A stretch of DNA of 64,000 bases from Bacteroidota bacterium (GCA_023422835.1 JAFAGI010000001.1:186001-250000); one strand, 5' to 3'; numbered from the stretch's first letter, positions 9,413-20,457 are shown. The notes: generated from the letters alone by a model not told the origin. A program made the numbers and translations.

Positions 9413-9443
9413 ATAAAAAAGGCCGGAAGTTAGTATTCCGGCC
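9413..9443 (-). terminator. Rho-independent terminator of the DUF2723 gene
   Basis: A perfect 8-bp GGCCGGAA/TTCCGGCC stem (9421-9428 with 9436-9443) and 7-base loop, followed on the minus strand by a run of six T (9420-9415). Confidence 0.9.
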
Positions 9444-9465
9444 TATGCATAACAAAGCATCCATA

Positions 9466-12400
9466 TTATCTTGCTACCGTATCTGCAATGCTGTCAGCAG
9501 CTTTTGCCTGCCGGTTTTCCAAGCGCGCAGCAGCGCCCGGATCGTTTATTTCTTTTTCCAGTTGATCTATCATCTGCAAAAATTGTTGCGAACGCGAAGC
9601 CTCATTTGTGACATAAGGCCCAACCTTGTCTGTGCCTAAAACATTTACATAATTGATCTGCTGATTCAGGTCTTTTTTAAGTGATGAAGCTATCTTATTA
9701 AATAACTGTTTTTCACCCACTAATGCAGCAGCCTGCAACAATATCAGCGAAGCTTGGTTATGCATATTGTTGCTGGATACCATGCCGTAAGGCATATTCT
9801 CCTGTAGCATACCTTTATCTACTTTGTGCAATACTTTTACAGCTTCTTCTTTCTTTCCCTGCTCTATAAGTTCCAGCGCCAGTTGTCCGTAAGCCATGCG
9901 AATAGAAACCAAGTGCCTTCGGTTTTCTTCATCAAAATAAACGCCCGGCAGGTCTGCATTGCCAAACTTAAATTTATTCATCACAATAGGATAACCTTTT
10001 TCAGCATTCACGGATTCACCAAAAGCTGACTGTTTAGGTTTCACAGGCGTAAGCCTGTAAGACATGCCTTCTTTTTTTAAGTATGGCTCAAAGCCAAGCC
10101 CTATCTGGTAAGTGCTTGCGCTGGTAAAATAAATAGGACGCTTCCACTGGTTAGCAGCAATAATATTCAGAATAGCCCAGTCATTTTTAGCAAGGTAATT
10201 TTTAGGGATATCAAACATCATAGTCTCTGCAATAGTATCTGTTGCATTTACAGTACCGTTATTGCGCACAACATTGGCATCAACAGGCACAAACACTTTC
10301 TTTACAGGGAAAGTATTGTATTTAGATCCGTCCTGTAAGGTTACCATGGTCTGGGGATTATCCACACCTGCGTAATCCTTCATCATATCATACAGGTTGT
10401 AGTATTGTGTTTCAGGAAACGCCGGGTTGGGGTTGTAATAGATTACATTCCTGCGGTCGCCTTCCATCTGTTCACGACTGTAGATCACGTCTATGGCAGG
10501 GCTCTGGTTTACTTTATTGCGCAGCCCGTTGATATACCAGTCAATACCGAGCAGGCTGGTATTTACCACACGTACGTCCGGGCGCACACCCATAACTTCC
10601 TGGGCATACCACAGCGGATACGTATCATTATCGCCAAAAGAAAAAAGTATGGCATTCGGTGCACAGCTTTCCAGGTAATTGATGGCCAAATCGGGCGCCA
10701 GGGTTTTCTTGCTCCTGTCGTGATCGTCCCATCCCTGCTGTGCCATTACTACCGGCACTGCCAGCAGGCAAACTGCAAAAGCCAATGCCGTAGCCATTTT
10801 CGGCGTTGATATTTTCTCAAACCATTCCCTTACTTTGAAAATGCCTATACCTATCCAGATAGCAAAAGCATAGGTAGCGCCGGCAAAAGCATAGTCACGT
10901 TCACGTGGTTCGTTGCCAGCCTGGTTCAGGTAAATGATAATGGCAAAGCCGGTCATAAAGAAAAGCATGAAGGTAATAAATGCATCATCTCCTTTCTTTT
11001 TAAAATGATAGAACATGCCCAGCAACCCGAGTATCAGCGGCAGTGCAAAGAATGCATTTCGGGCTTTGTTGTGTTTAAGACTGTCAGGCATCACGCTCTG
11101 ATCTCCGTACATCAGGTTGTCTATAAAAGAAATTCCTGTGATCCAGTTGCCGCCACGCACATCGCCGCCGCCATTGCCCTGCATATCGTTCTGCCTGCCG
11201 CTGTAGTTCCAAAGGAAATAGCGCATGAACATGTAGTAGTTCTGGTACCCGATAAAGAACTTAATGTTGTCTATGAAATTGGGCTCTCTCTCCCACCTCA
11301 CCTGACCAGTCTGAGGATCCTGGTATTTGCCGATCCCGAGGAATGATGCATAATAATCTGCCTGCCCCCTGTCGTTGCCATTGTTCCATACACGCGGGAA
11401 AGCCATCTTATCTGCTTTGTTGTACATGGCTTTTTGTTTATTGCCGGTGACAATATATTCAGGTTTTGCATTCGGGTCAATATCCGTACTTTTTGCGTAG
11501 TTTTTACCTGTATTTACATAAGTTGGCCTTTCGGCAGTAAACTTTTGCCCGTACAATATGGGGAAATCGCCGTATTGTTCACGTCCCAGATAGCCCACCA
11601 GGCTCATCGGGTTGTCTACATTGAACATGTCTATAGACGGGTTGGCATTACTTCTTATAAGCGTAGTAATGTAGGTGCTGTAGCCGATCAGGATAAATGC
11701 TGCGCTCCACAATCCCAGTGCAAGATACTTAAAGCCATGCCTGTTGGCATACCTGATGGCGAAATATAAACCCACGGCTACCAATATAAAAAAGAAAGCA
11801 AAACCTGTAAAAAATGGCAGGCCAAGCGAGTTTACGAATACCCTGTCCATAGCGCCGGCAACTTTAATAGTATACTGGATAATGCCTAACTGTACCACAC
11901 CCAGGATAACAGCGCTCATTACCAGGAAAATATATGCGCCTCCATAAGATTCTTTATTTTCAGGTTTGGCATTTTTCTCAACCAGGTAGAATACACCGAT
12001 GGCTGCAGCTACCAGGAAGAGGATAAGGCCGGCAGGAGTAGCGTCGGTACCGATGCCTTCCGTACCATTGTATTCAACAGCAGGCGCGCCTATAAGCGCA
12101 GCGATGAAACCAAGTATACCGCCGGCGATCATTAAACGCAGAAACCATTTTCTTATTTCTTTGTAATTAAATTCATTTCTTCTCCTGAAATAGATCACAA
12201 GGATAATCGCAGGAATTGTAAGAAGGTTCAGAAGGTGTACGCCAATGGCCAGTCCCATCAGGAAGAAAATAAAAATGATCCATTTGTCTGCTCCAGGCTG
12301 ATCTGCCATATGCTCCCAGCGTAGGATAGCCCAGAAAGTAATAGCAGTAAAGAAAGATGATAGTGCATATACTTCGCCCTCCACAGCGCTGTACCAGAAG

Positions 12401-12813
12401 GAGTCTGTAAAGGTAAATGCCAAAGCGCCGATAACACCGGAAGCCATGATGGTCCACACCTGGTCGCGGGACATTTCCGAAAACGGTCTGTTGCCGTTGA
12501 TGATGCGACGTGCAAAGTGCGTGATAGTCCAGAATAAAAATAAGATGGTGAAAGCGCAGGCAAGTGCATTCATGGTATTTACTGCTTTTGCCGCATTCAG
12601 CGGGTTATCGCCGAAAAGGATAATGAAAAACCTGCCCAGAAGCACAAACAATGGTGCGCCCGGCGGATGCGGTATCTGTACTTTGTAAGCGCTGCTCACA
12701 AATTCACCACAATCCCAAAAACTGCCGCCTGCTTCTGAGGTAGATATATACACAATAGCTGCAATAAAAAACACAGCCCAACCGACTATGTTATTGATCT
12801 TTTTAAAGTTCAT
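9466..12813 (-). CDS. DUF2723 polytopic membrane protein
   Basis: Very large (1115 residues) membrane protein typical of Bacteroidota. The N-terminus carries the family signature SEAGGSFWDCGEF followed by about a dozen hydrophobic helices up to around residue 720, then a soluble region with ERDYAFAGATYAFAIWIG nearby and an alpha-helical C-terminus that may be repeat-like. The fold suggests a GT-C-type membrane glycosyltransferase acting on lipid-linked donors, with protein O-glycosylation a proposed role; this is inference. It is transcribed alone, with its own promoter and terminator. Confidence 0.88.
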   Translation of the reverse strand: MNFKKINNIVGWAVFFIAAIVYISTSEAGGSFWDCGEFVSSAYKVQIPHPPGAPLFVLLGRFFIILFGDNPLNAAKAVNTMNALACAFTILFLFWTITHFARRIINGNRPFSEMSRDQVWTIMASGVIGALAFTFTDSFWYSAVEGEVYALSSFFTAITFWAILRWEHMADQPGADKWIIFIFFLMGLAIGVHLLNLLTIPAIILVIYFRRRNEFNYKEIRKWFLRLMIAGGILGFIAALIGAPAVEYNGTEGIGTDATPAGLILFLVAAAIGVFYLVEKNAKPENKESYGGAYIFLVMSAVILGVVQLGIIQYTIKVAGAMDRVFVNSLGLPFFTGFAFFFILVAVGLYFAIRYANRHGFKYLALGLWSAAFILIGYSTYITTLIRSNANPSIDMFNVDNPMSLVGYLGREQYGDFPILYGQKFTAERPTYVNTGKNYAKSTDIDPNAKPEYIVTGNKQKAMYNKADKMAFPRVWNNGNDRGQADYYASFLGIGKYQDPQTGQVRWEREPNFIDNIKFFIGYQNYYMFMRYFLWNYSGRQNDMQGNGGGDVRGGNWITGISFIDNLMYGDQSVMPDSLKHNKARNAFFALPLILGLLGMFYHFKKKGDDAFITFMLFFMTGFAIIIYLNQAGNEPRERDYAFAGATYAFAIWIGIGIFKVREWFEKISTPKMATALAFAVCLLAVPVVMAQQGWDDHDRSKKTLAPDLAINYLESCAPNAILFSFGDNDTYPLWYAQEVMGVRPDVRVVNTSLLGIDWYINGLRNKVNQSPAIDVIYSREQMEGDRRNVIYYNPNPAFPETQYYNLYDMMKDYAGVDNPQTMVTLQDGSKYNTFPVKKVFVPVDANVVRNNGTVNATDTIAETMMFDIPKNYLAKNDWAILNIIAANQWKRPIYFTSASTYQIGLGFEPYLKKEGMSYRLTPVKPKQSAFGESVNAEKGYPIVMNKFKFGNADLPGVYFDEENRRHLVSIRMAYGQLALELIEQGKKEEAVKVLHKVDKGMLQENMPYGMVSSNNMHNQASLILLQAAALVGEKQLFNKIASSLKKDLNQQINYVNVLGTDKVGPYVTNEASRSQQFLQMIDQLEKEINDPGAAARLENRQAKAADSIADTVAR

Positions 12814-12865
12814 CTGGATATTTTATGCTTAAAAAAATTTAGACTTTGCCTAATTTAATTAAGCG

Positions 12866-12894
12866 CAAACCTAATTAAAAACTACAAATTTGTA
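12866..12894 (-). promoter_or_regulatory. Promoter of the DUF2723 gene with 12-bp palindrome
   Basis: The -7 box TAGGTTTG lies at 12866-12873 on the minus strand, 52 bases before the ATG. Ten bases further upstream is a perfect palindrome TACAAATTTGTA (12883-12894), where a -33 element or operator would sit. Confidence 0.5.
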
Positions 12895-12904
12895 AAAAGA
12901 TATT

Positions 12905-12996
12905 TTAGGTGATAGAGTTATCAGGTGATGATGTGTGGTTGTGGAGGTGTGGAGATGTGGGATGATCAGGTGAAGGGATGATGGAGTTATTTCGGG
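12905..12996. repeat. G/T-rich low-complexity stretch
   Basis: About 90 bases almost free of C, made of imperfect repeats of GATG, GTGTGG and TCAGGTGA units (for example TCAGGTGATGA and TCAGGTGAAGG). It lies between divergent genes. No coding potential is seen. Confidence 0.7.
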
Positions 12997-13032
12997 CTGT
13001 GGTAAAACATTCCCGGCCCCACTTCTTATTGA

Positions 13033-14709
<1,677 letters not shown>

Positions 14710-14724
14710 AATAATGATCATATC

Positions 14725-14753
14725 AACGCGCCTCGTGGCGCGTTCCTTTTTTT
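14725..14753 (+). terminator. Rho-independent terminator of the YbiT-like gene
   Basis: Perfect 8-bp stem AACGCGCC/GGCGCGTT with TCGT loop (14725-14744), then a T run at 14747-14753. Confidence 0.92.
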
Positions 14754-14847
14754 AATAAAAGTGCGCGCTTATCTTAATAGCGAGCTGTTTTTTTCAAACA
14801 ACTACTTGTTTATTGTTTTAAATCATCACACGTTGCTGCAACGATAA

Positions 14848-14881
14848 TTGCAGGCAAGCGCCTACAGGCACCTACCTGCAA
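14848..14881. repeat. Nested inverted repeat upstream of the M3 peptidase promoter
   Basis: TTGCAGG at 14848-14854 pairs with CCTGCAA at 14875-14881. Inside lies a second small inverted repeat, GCCTACAGGC. The element is 25 bases upstream of the -7 box and has no T run, so it is an operator or structural site rather than a terminator. Confidence 0.45.
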
Positions 14882-14905
14882 GACAATTAATCACCAACGT
14901 TTTTG

Positions 14906-14913
14906 TACATTTG
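14906..14913 (+). promoter_or_regulatory. -7 promoter element (TACATTTG) of the M3 peptidase gene
   Basis: Exact TAnnTTTG, 26 bases before the ATG at 14940. Confidence 0.65.
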
Positions 14914-14939
14914 CACCTTAAAAATTAATACAAAAAAAT

Positions 14940-16955
14940 ATGAATAATATCCTTCTTCAGTCTTTTAATACCCCTGAAAATGCAGCGCCGTTTGATAAAA
15001 TAAACCAGGAAGATTTCCTGCCTGCATTCAAAGAATTGATCGCTGTATCTGAAAAGGAGATTAATGCCATAGCTGAAAACGGCGAAGAGGCAAGTTTTGA
15101 AAATACAATAGAAGCTCTAGCCTATTCCGGCGAAAAACTGGAGGTGGTATCGAATATCTTTTTTAACCTTAATTCGGCCGAAACCAATGATGAAATACAG
15201 AAAATTGCACAGGAAGTTTCACCTTTGCTGACCGAATTTTCATCTAAAATCTCGCAAAACACCAAATTATTCGAATGCATAAAAAAAGTTTACGGCGAAA
15301 AAGAAAAATACAACCTCAATGAAGAACAGCAAATCCTGCTGAATGAAACTTACAAAGGTTTTGTACGCAGCGGTGCGTTGCTCAACGATGAAGATAAAAA
15401 GAAGCTGGAAGCCATCAACAGGGACCTGTCTGTGAAGTCACTGCAATTCGGCCAGCATGTACTGGCAGCCACCAATGCTTATTACAAACACATTACCGCC
15501 AGATCACTCCTTCAAGGCATTCCCGAGCCTGTATTACAGCAATATGCAGAAGAGGCCAGGGAAAGAAACCTTGAAGGTTACGTGATCACGCTGCAATATC
15601 CCAGCTACATCCCTGCCGTAACCTATGCCGAAAACCGTGAACTGAGGAAAGAACTGGTACTGGCAAACGGTAAAAAATCTTTCGACGGCGGCGAATTTGA
15701 CAACCAAAACCTGATCAAAGAAATCATTCAATTGCGTAAACAAAAAGCTCAATTGCTCGGCTACGAAAACTTTGCCGCTTATGTGCTGGAAGAACGTATG
15801 GCCAAATCACCTGCACAAGTGTATAAATTCCTGCATGAATTGCTTGAAAAAGCTGCACCTTTTGCTCAAAAAGAAATTGATGAACTCAAAGCCCTTGCAA
15901 AGGCTGACGAAATTGAAGAAATGCAAAGCTGGGATCATGCTTTCTATGCTGAAAAACTGCGTAAGCAAAAATTTGATTTGAATGATGAGGAACTGAAACC
16001 TTATTTCCAGTTGGAGAAAGTGGAAAAAGCGGTTTTCGGTTTGGCAGAAAAACTTTTCGGATTAAGATTTTCTGAAAGAAACGATATTCCAAAATATCAT
16101 CCGGAGGTAAAAACATATGAGGTTGTGGAAAGAGGTAAATTCAAAGCTCTGCTTTACACTGACTATCACCCGAGGAAAGGTAAACGTGGCGGCGCCTGGA
16201 TGACCAGCTATAAACCGCAATACAAAAAAGGCGGTAAGGACTACAGGCCGCACATCTCTATCGTATGCAATTTTACCAAGCCTACCGCTGAAACACCCAG
16301 CCTGCTTACTTTCCAGGAAGTAACCACTTTGTTTCATGAGTTTGGACATGCACTGCATGGAATCCTGGCAGATACCCAATACCCCAACCTGTCGGGTACA
16401 TCTGTGAAATGGGATTTTGTGGAGCTCCCCTCGCAGTTCCTGGAAAATTATTGCTATGAGCCCGAGTTCCTGAAAACCTTTGCCAAAGATTACCGCACCG
16501 GCGAAGTACTGCCTGATGTGAAAATTGAAAAAATAGCGCAAAGTAAAAGTTTTATGGAAGGTTACCAGACATTGCGGCAACTGGGCTTTGGCTTATTGGA
16601 TATGGCTTACCATACCGACCCCGACAAGGTAAACGATGTAAAAACTTTTGAGACAGAGGAAACAAAGGCTACCCACCTGTACCCAGCCAATCCTGAAACA
16701 GCCGTCAGCCCGAGCTTTTCACATATTTTCCAGGGGGGTTATTCAGCGGGATACTATTCTTATAAATGGGCTGAAGTGCTGGATGCAGATGCTTTCCGGT
16801 ATTTTAAAGAGCATGGTATTTTTAACCCGGAAATTGCTGCCAGGTTCAAAACCCTGTTGTCATCCGGCGGCAGCAAAGATCCTATGGAGCTCTATAAAGA
16901 CTTCAGAGGCTGTGAACCAAAAGTTGAAAGCCTGCTGAAGAGAGCATTTGGCTAA
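14940..16955 (+). CDS. dcp: M3 family metallopeptidase (Dcp/oligopeptidase A type)
   Basis: Zinc peptidase of 671 residues that degrades short peptides, most likely as a peptidyl-dipeptidase. The HEFGH motif (His466, Glu467, His470) lies in TLFHEFGHALHG; downstream VELPSQFLENY supplies the third zinc ligand and the substrate pocket. No signal peptide is present, so it is cytosolic. Dcp versus oligopeptidase A cannot be settled by eye. It has its own promoter and terminator. Confidence 0.92.
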   Translation: MNNILLQSFNTPENAAPFDKINQEDFLPAFKELIAVSEKEINAIAENGEEASFENTIEALAYSGEKLEVVSNIFFNLNSAETNDEIQKIAQEVSPLLTEFSSKISQNTKLFECIKKVYGEKEKYNLNEEQQILLNETYKGFVRSGALLNDEDKKKLEAINRDLSVKSLQFGQHVLAATNAYYKHITARSLLQGIPEPVLQQYAEEARERNLEGYVITLQYPSYIPAVTYAENRELRKELVLANGKKSFDGGEFDNQNLIKEIIQLRKQKAQLLGYENFAAYVLEERMAKSPAQVYKFLHELLEKAAPFAQKEIDELKALAKADEIEEMQSWDHAFYAEKLRKQKFDLNDEELKPYFQLEKVEKAVFGLAEKLFGLRFSERNDIPKYHPEVKTYEVVERGKFKALLYTDYHPRKGKRGGAWMTSYKPQYKKGGKDYRPHISIVCNFTKPTAETPSLLTFQEVTTLFHEFGHALHGILADTQYPNLSGTSVKWDFVELPSQFLENYCYEPEFLKTFAKDYRTGEVLPDVKIEKIAQSKSFMEGYQTLRQLGFGLLDMAYHTDPDKVNDVKTFETEETKATHLYPANPETAVSPSFSHIFQGGYSAGYYSYKWAEVLDADAFRYFKEHGIFNPEIAARFKTLLSSGGSKDPMELYKDFRGCEPKVESLLKRAFG

Positions 16956-16976
16956 CAGCAAACCATACCATATATA

Positions 16977-17008
16977 AAAGCCGGCCTCTGAACGAAGCCG
17001 GCTTTATT
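16977..17008 (+). terminator. Terminator between the convergent M3 peptidase gene and small-protein gene
   Basis: Stem AAAGCCGGC/GCCGGCTTT (16977-16985 with 16997-17005) with T- and A-rich flanks on both sides, so it may serve both directions. Confidence 0.85.
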
Positions 17009-17025
17009 ATTTCTGCGGGTGATTA

Positions 17026-17232
17026 TTAAAATTCCTGCTTGGCAACACCGTCTTTGATAGCCTGTAAAGCTTTGGCTTCACCTAGTATAGCACTCATTTT
17101 ATTTCCTTTACCATCGTGTCCCTTAGCTATGTAGCCCCCTCTTGAAGTTTTAGAGATCACTGCATCCTGCATTGGTACGTCTTTTTCTTTTGTTTTTAAG
17201 CAATAAGCTTTAATCATTTTTGAAGTATCCAT
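17026..17232 (-). CDS. Small conserved protein, possibly DUF5679-related without zinc cysteines
   Basis: 68 residues, basic, no membrane segment. The order of features (IKAYCLKTKEK, then a basic strand region, then GNKMSAILG) resembles DUF5679 zinc-ribbon proteins (YCVKCRxK ... C..CGTKM..ILG), but three of the four expected cysteines are absent. That relationship is my inference from pattern memory. A -7 box (TACTTTTG) sits 55 bases upstream and a terminator follows, so it looks like a real single-gene unit. Confidence 0.7.
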   Translation of the reverse strand: MDTSKMIKAYCLKTKEKDVPMQDAVISKTSRGGYIAKGHDGKGNKMSAILGEAKALQAIKDGVAKQEF

Positions 17233-17287
17233 GAATTTTTAAATTTTAAGATTATAAAATAAGTGAATGTTTTAACCTTATACTTAC

Positions 17288-17295
17288 CAAAAGTA
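17288..17295 (-). promoter_or_regulatory. -7 promoter element (TACTTTTG) of the 68-residue protein gene
   Basis: Exact TAnnTTTG on the minus strand, 55 bases before the ATG at 17232. Confidence 0.5.
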
Positions 17296-17357
17296 ATAGA
17301 TTTTTTTAATTTATACATTAAAGTGATAAAAAATTAACCTGCACCGCGGCTGCATTA

Positions 17358-18014
17358 TCAACCGTTGAAGCTGTACATGTCAAAATCTTCCAGGCTGTTT
17401 AGTTTCTGATCGGCAGCAAACCAGCGCTTTTCATGGAACAACTCGGGAGCCGGCACCACCACACAGTACATCCGCGCGGCCTTAGCCGCTATCATTCCAT
17501 GAAATGAATCTTCAAATACAATGCAACTATCGGCACGTACACCCAATGCTTTCGCACATTCCATAAAAACCTGCGGATGCGGCTTGCCATAGTCCAGGTC
17601 TTCAGCCGAAGACAATACGTCTACCATATGGCCGATGCCCATCTTCTGCACCACGGCTTCTATCATATTTATCGGTGAAGAAGATGCAATGCCAATTTTA
17701 AAGCCTGCTGCCTTAAAAGAACGGATCAGCGCCAGGGCACCTTTCATAGGTTCGCCACTTTGATTGATCTTGGCAATAACTATTTCTACGATCTTATTGT
17801 GTAAAAATCCTATATCGTCCAGCGGTTGTTCATGCTCTCTCAACCAATATTCCAGGAATTCATAAGTGCGCATACCGGTAGTGTGCAAGTACTGTTCCTT
17901 CGTAAGCAGAATATCCAGCTCATCAAAAACCTCATCTGCGGCTTCTTTCCACAAGGGCTCACTGTCTATGAGCAGCCCGTCCATATCAAAAATCACCGTA
18001 GTTATTTGTGCCAT
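17358..18014 (-). CDS. hxpB: HAD hydrolase, hexitol phosphatase HxpB-like
   Basis: Cytosolic haloacid-dehalogenase phosphatase of 218 residues. Motif I is FDMDGLLIDSEPLW (nucleophile and acid-base Asp), motif II IGIASSS, motif III Lys in YGKPHPQVF, and motif IV VFEDSFHG. The DGLLIDSEPLW start is typical of the YniC/HxpB group acting on sugar phosphates such as 2-deoxyglucose 6-phosphate or hexitol phosphates. It starts four bases after the dedA-like gene ends, so the two are co-transcribed. Confidence 0.87.
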   Translation of the reverse strand: MAQITTVIFDMDGLLIDSEPLWKEAADEVFDELDILLTKEQYLHTTGMRTYEFLEYWLREHEQPLDDIGFLHNKIVEIVIAKINQSGEPMKGALALIRSFKAAGFKIGIASSSPINMIEAVVQKMGIGHMVDVLSSAEDLDYGKPHPQVFMECAKALGVRADSCIVFEDSFHGMIAAKAARMYCVVVPAPELFHEKRWFAADQKLNSLEDFDMYSFNG

Positions 18015-18018
18015 ATAC

Positions 18019-19002
18019 CTATTTCTTAATAATTTTTCTTGATCCTACCCTTGTAGGTCTGATCATTTTATACAATACAGGCGCTGTAGTTATTACTATC
18101 AGGCCTACAATGATCATTTCCAGGTAGTCTTTCAATTCAAAATGAAAAGTTTCCCGGATATATGCATCCAGATAATGTCCGCCTCCAACCAGCAAGATCA
18201 CCCAGCAGGCGCATCCCAATGCATTATAAAACATAAACTTCTTCTTTTCCATTCTTACGATCCCGGCAACAATAGGTGCAAAGGTTCTGAGTATGGGAAA
18301 AAACCTGGCAAGCACAATGGCTATGTGTCCGTGTTTACGATAAAATATTTTAGCATCGTCCAGATATCTCCGTTTGAAATACCAGGTATCCTTCATCCTG
18401 TAAAAAATATACCTGCCTCGCGCGCCGGAAGAATATCCTACCCAATCGCCCAAGAATCCTGCTATGAATATTAATACAATCACCAGAAGCAGGTTTCCGA
18501 AATCACTGCCGGTATCAATAAAAGATTTTGCCAGGTTCTGACTGACTACACCGGAGATAAATAACAGGGAATCGCCGGGCAGAAAAAAGCCGAAAAACAG
18601 CCCTGTTTCAGCAAACACAATAAACAGCAACAACCATAGCCCGCCGTAATGAATGTAAAACTGCGGGTTTATCAGGTCTGTAAAATAGAAAGGTTTTGGC
18701 AGTTCAACATGTTTCTTTTGCAGTATCTTTTCGGTTGTGGTGCGGTGTACTCTTTTATACTCAAAGCCGCTGATGAACAATGAGTCTCCCATGCCGGCAG
18801 TAAAGGAAATATTGGTTAGCTTATCGTAAGTAAACGGTATGTCTATCATTCCCTGCGGAGTCTTGCATTGTATCCTCAGGTTTTTTACAGACCTGCCGTA
18901 CTGGTCTGTGAGTTTAGCTTTCACGGTTACAGGGCGTGCCATTGCCTCCAGTGCAAATACAGAAGAGATAAGTAAACATATAACCCTGAAAAACTTAAGC
19001 AT
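18019..19002 (-). CDS. DedA membrane protein with exported N-terminal regulatory-like domain
   Basis: 327 residues. Residues 1-22 look like a signal peptide. Residues about 24-100 form a beta-rich segment (VKAKLTDQYGRSVKNLRI ... GDSLFISGFEYKRV ... HVEL) reminiscent of carboxypeptidase-regulatory-like domains of Bacteroidota envelope proteins. The DedA/SNARE-associated part follows: FAETGLFFGFFLPGDSLLF, GDWVGYSSG, ARFFPILRTFAPIVAG. DedA proteins are flippases or transporters for polyprenyl phosphate or phospholipid. Most DedA proteins lack the first 120 residues. It is co-directional with the HAD phosphatase. Confidence 0.88.
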   Translation of the reverse strand: MLKFFRVICLLISSVFALEAMARPVTVKAKLTDQYGRSVKNLRIQCKTPQGMIDIPFTYDKLTNISFTAGMGDSLFISGFEYKRVHRTTTEKILQKKHVELPKPFYFTDLINPQFYIHYGGLWLLLFIVFAETGLFFGFFLPGDSLLFISGVVSQNLAKSFIDTGSDFGNLLLVIVLIFIAGFLGDWVGYSSGARGRYIFYRMKDTWYFKRRYLDDAKIFYRKHGHIAIVLARFFPILRTFAPIVAGIVRMEKKKFMFYNALGCACWVILLVGGGHYLDAYIRETFHFELKDYLEMIIVGLIVITTAPVLYKMIRPTRVGSRKIIKK

Positions 19003-19077
19003 ACATATTTATTTCGGCAAGCGAAAATAATAATTATCCATCACAATAATTTATATTTTTAGCATGCTCAATGTTTA

Positions 19078-20457
19078 TTAATCAGCCTCAAATGCCAGCG
19101 CTTTCTTATCGTCAAACTCGTTTTCCCACCTGGCGATTACCACACTCGCCAGTGTATTACCAATGACGTTCACCGAAGTCCTAGCCATATCCATCAGCTC
19201 ATCAATACCATAAATAGCCATAATAGGCCAGATAGGAAAATTAAATGTCTGTGCAGTAGCAATGAGTATCACCAGCGATGCCCGCGGCACGGCAGCCACG
19301 CCTTTACTGGTAAGCATCAGCGACAAGCCGATCATAAACTGCTCTCCGAAAGATAAATTCATGCCCGCCGCCTGGGCTACAAATACCGCGGCAAGAGACA
19401 GATACAGCGTAGTGCCATCCAGGTTAAAGGTATAGCCTGTAGGTATTACAAAAGAGACGATCTTCCTGGGCACACCGAATTTTTCCATATTTTCCAGGGC
19501 AATAGGCAATGCCGAATCTGAACTGGTAGTGGCAAAGGCAATGGAAACGGGCTCTTTCACCGCTTTGATGAATTGTTTCAACGGCACTTTGGCAATAAAA
19601 AAGAGTATAGGCGCTATTACAAAAGCCAGGAAGAACAGCAATGCCAGGTATAGAGTGATGAGCAACATACCCAGGTTTTTCAGTATATCTATGCCCAAAT
19701 GCCCCACCGTAACGGAAATAGCCGCACCCACACCTAACGGCGCAAAAAGCATAACCAGATTGGTGAACTTAAACATGATTTCCGAAAGGCTTTCTGCAAA
19801 CTGCAGCATTGGCCTTTTCTTGGTTTCATTGAGCATAGCCATGGCAATGCCAAACAGCACGCTGAATACAACAATAGGCAATACATTTCCTTCATAGATA
19901 GAGCGGATAATATTTTCCGGGAAAATATCAATAATATGATCCTGCCAAGTCTTGGGTACTGATTTTGGCAGCTCTGAAAGCAGTTGTGGAGGAATTTCAA
20001 TACCCACACCTGCCTTGGTAATATTGATGAACAGCAAACCTATCAGCAGCGCTATTGTAGTAACAACCTCAAAATACAAAAGGGATTTCCACCCCATTCT
20101 TCCTACCTGCTTCAGGTTGCTGTGGCTGGCAATGCCCACCACCAGGGTGGAGAATAGCAAAGGCGCCACAATAGTCTTTACCATCCGCAAAAATATTTTG
20201 CTTAAAAAAGCAAGATTCTGTGAAAAAGCAGGAAAATCCATGCCTATTTCCACACCTATGGCCATAGCAACAAGTATCCAGGTAGTGAGCGATCTTTTTA
20301 AAAAAGCAAACAGCACGATTACCGCTATAAACAACCAACGCGAAGTAAACAACACCGTATCGTTGATGTTAACCCAGTTTCTTACATCTAATAGATGAAG
20401 TATGGCTACAACTGTAAAAACAAGCACAGCCAGTAATCCTAACGATCTTTTGTTCAT
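19078..20457 (-). CDS. Dicarboxylate/amino acid:cation symporter (DAACS)
   Basis: Secondary transporter of 459 residues in the inner membrane, taking up C4-dicarboxylates or acidic amino acids with Na+ or H+. The serine-rich hairpin ATTSSDSALPIALENME and the ion/substrate motif TFNLDGTTLYLS are present, as is the NI region near GNTLAS. An N-terminal extension of about 40 residues with two hydrophobic segments precedes the usual start of the family. Substrate cannot be assigned. Uptake of malate or succinate would fit mdh and pckA elsewhere in the window. Confidence 0.9.
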   Translation of the reverse strand: MNKRSLGLLAVLVFTVVAILHLLDVRNWVNINDTVLFTSRWLFIAVIVLFAFLKRSLTTWILVAMAIGVEIGMDFPAFSQNLAFLSKIFLRMVKTIVAPLLFSTLVVGIASHSNLKQVGRMGWKSLLYFEVVTTIALLIGLLFINITKAGVGIEIPPQLLSELPKSVPKTWQDHIIDIFPENIIRSIYEGNVLPIVVFSVLFGIAMAMLNETKKRPMLQFAESLSEIMFKFTNLVMLFAPLGVGAAISVTVGHLGIDILKNLGMLLITLYLALLFFLAFVIAPILFFIAKVPLKQFIKAVKEPVSIAFATTSSDSALPIALENMEKFGVPRKIVSFVIPTGYTFNLDGTTLYLSLAAVFVAQAAGMNLSFGEQFMIGLSLMLTSKGVAAVPRASLVILIATAQTFNFPIWPIMAIYGIDELMDMARTSVNVIGNTLASVVIARWENEFDDKKALAFEAD

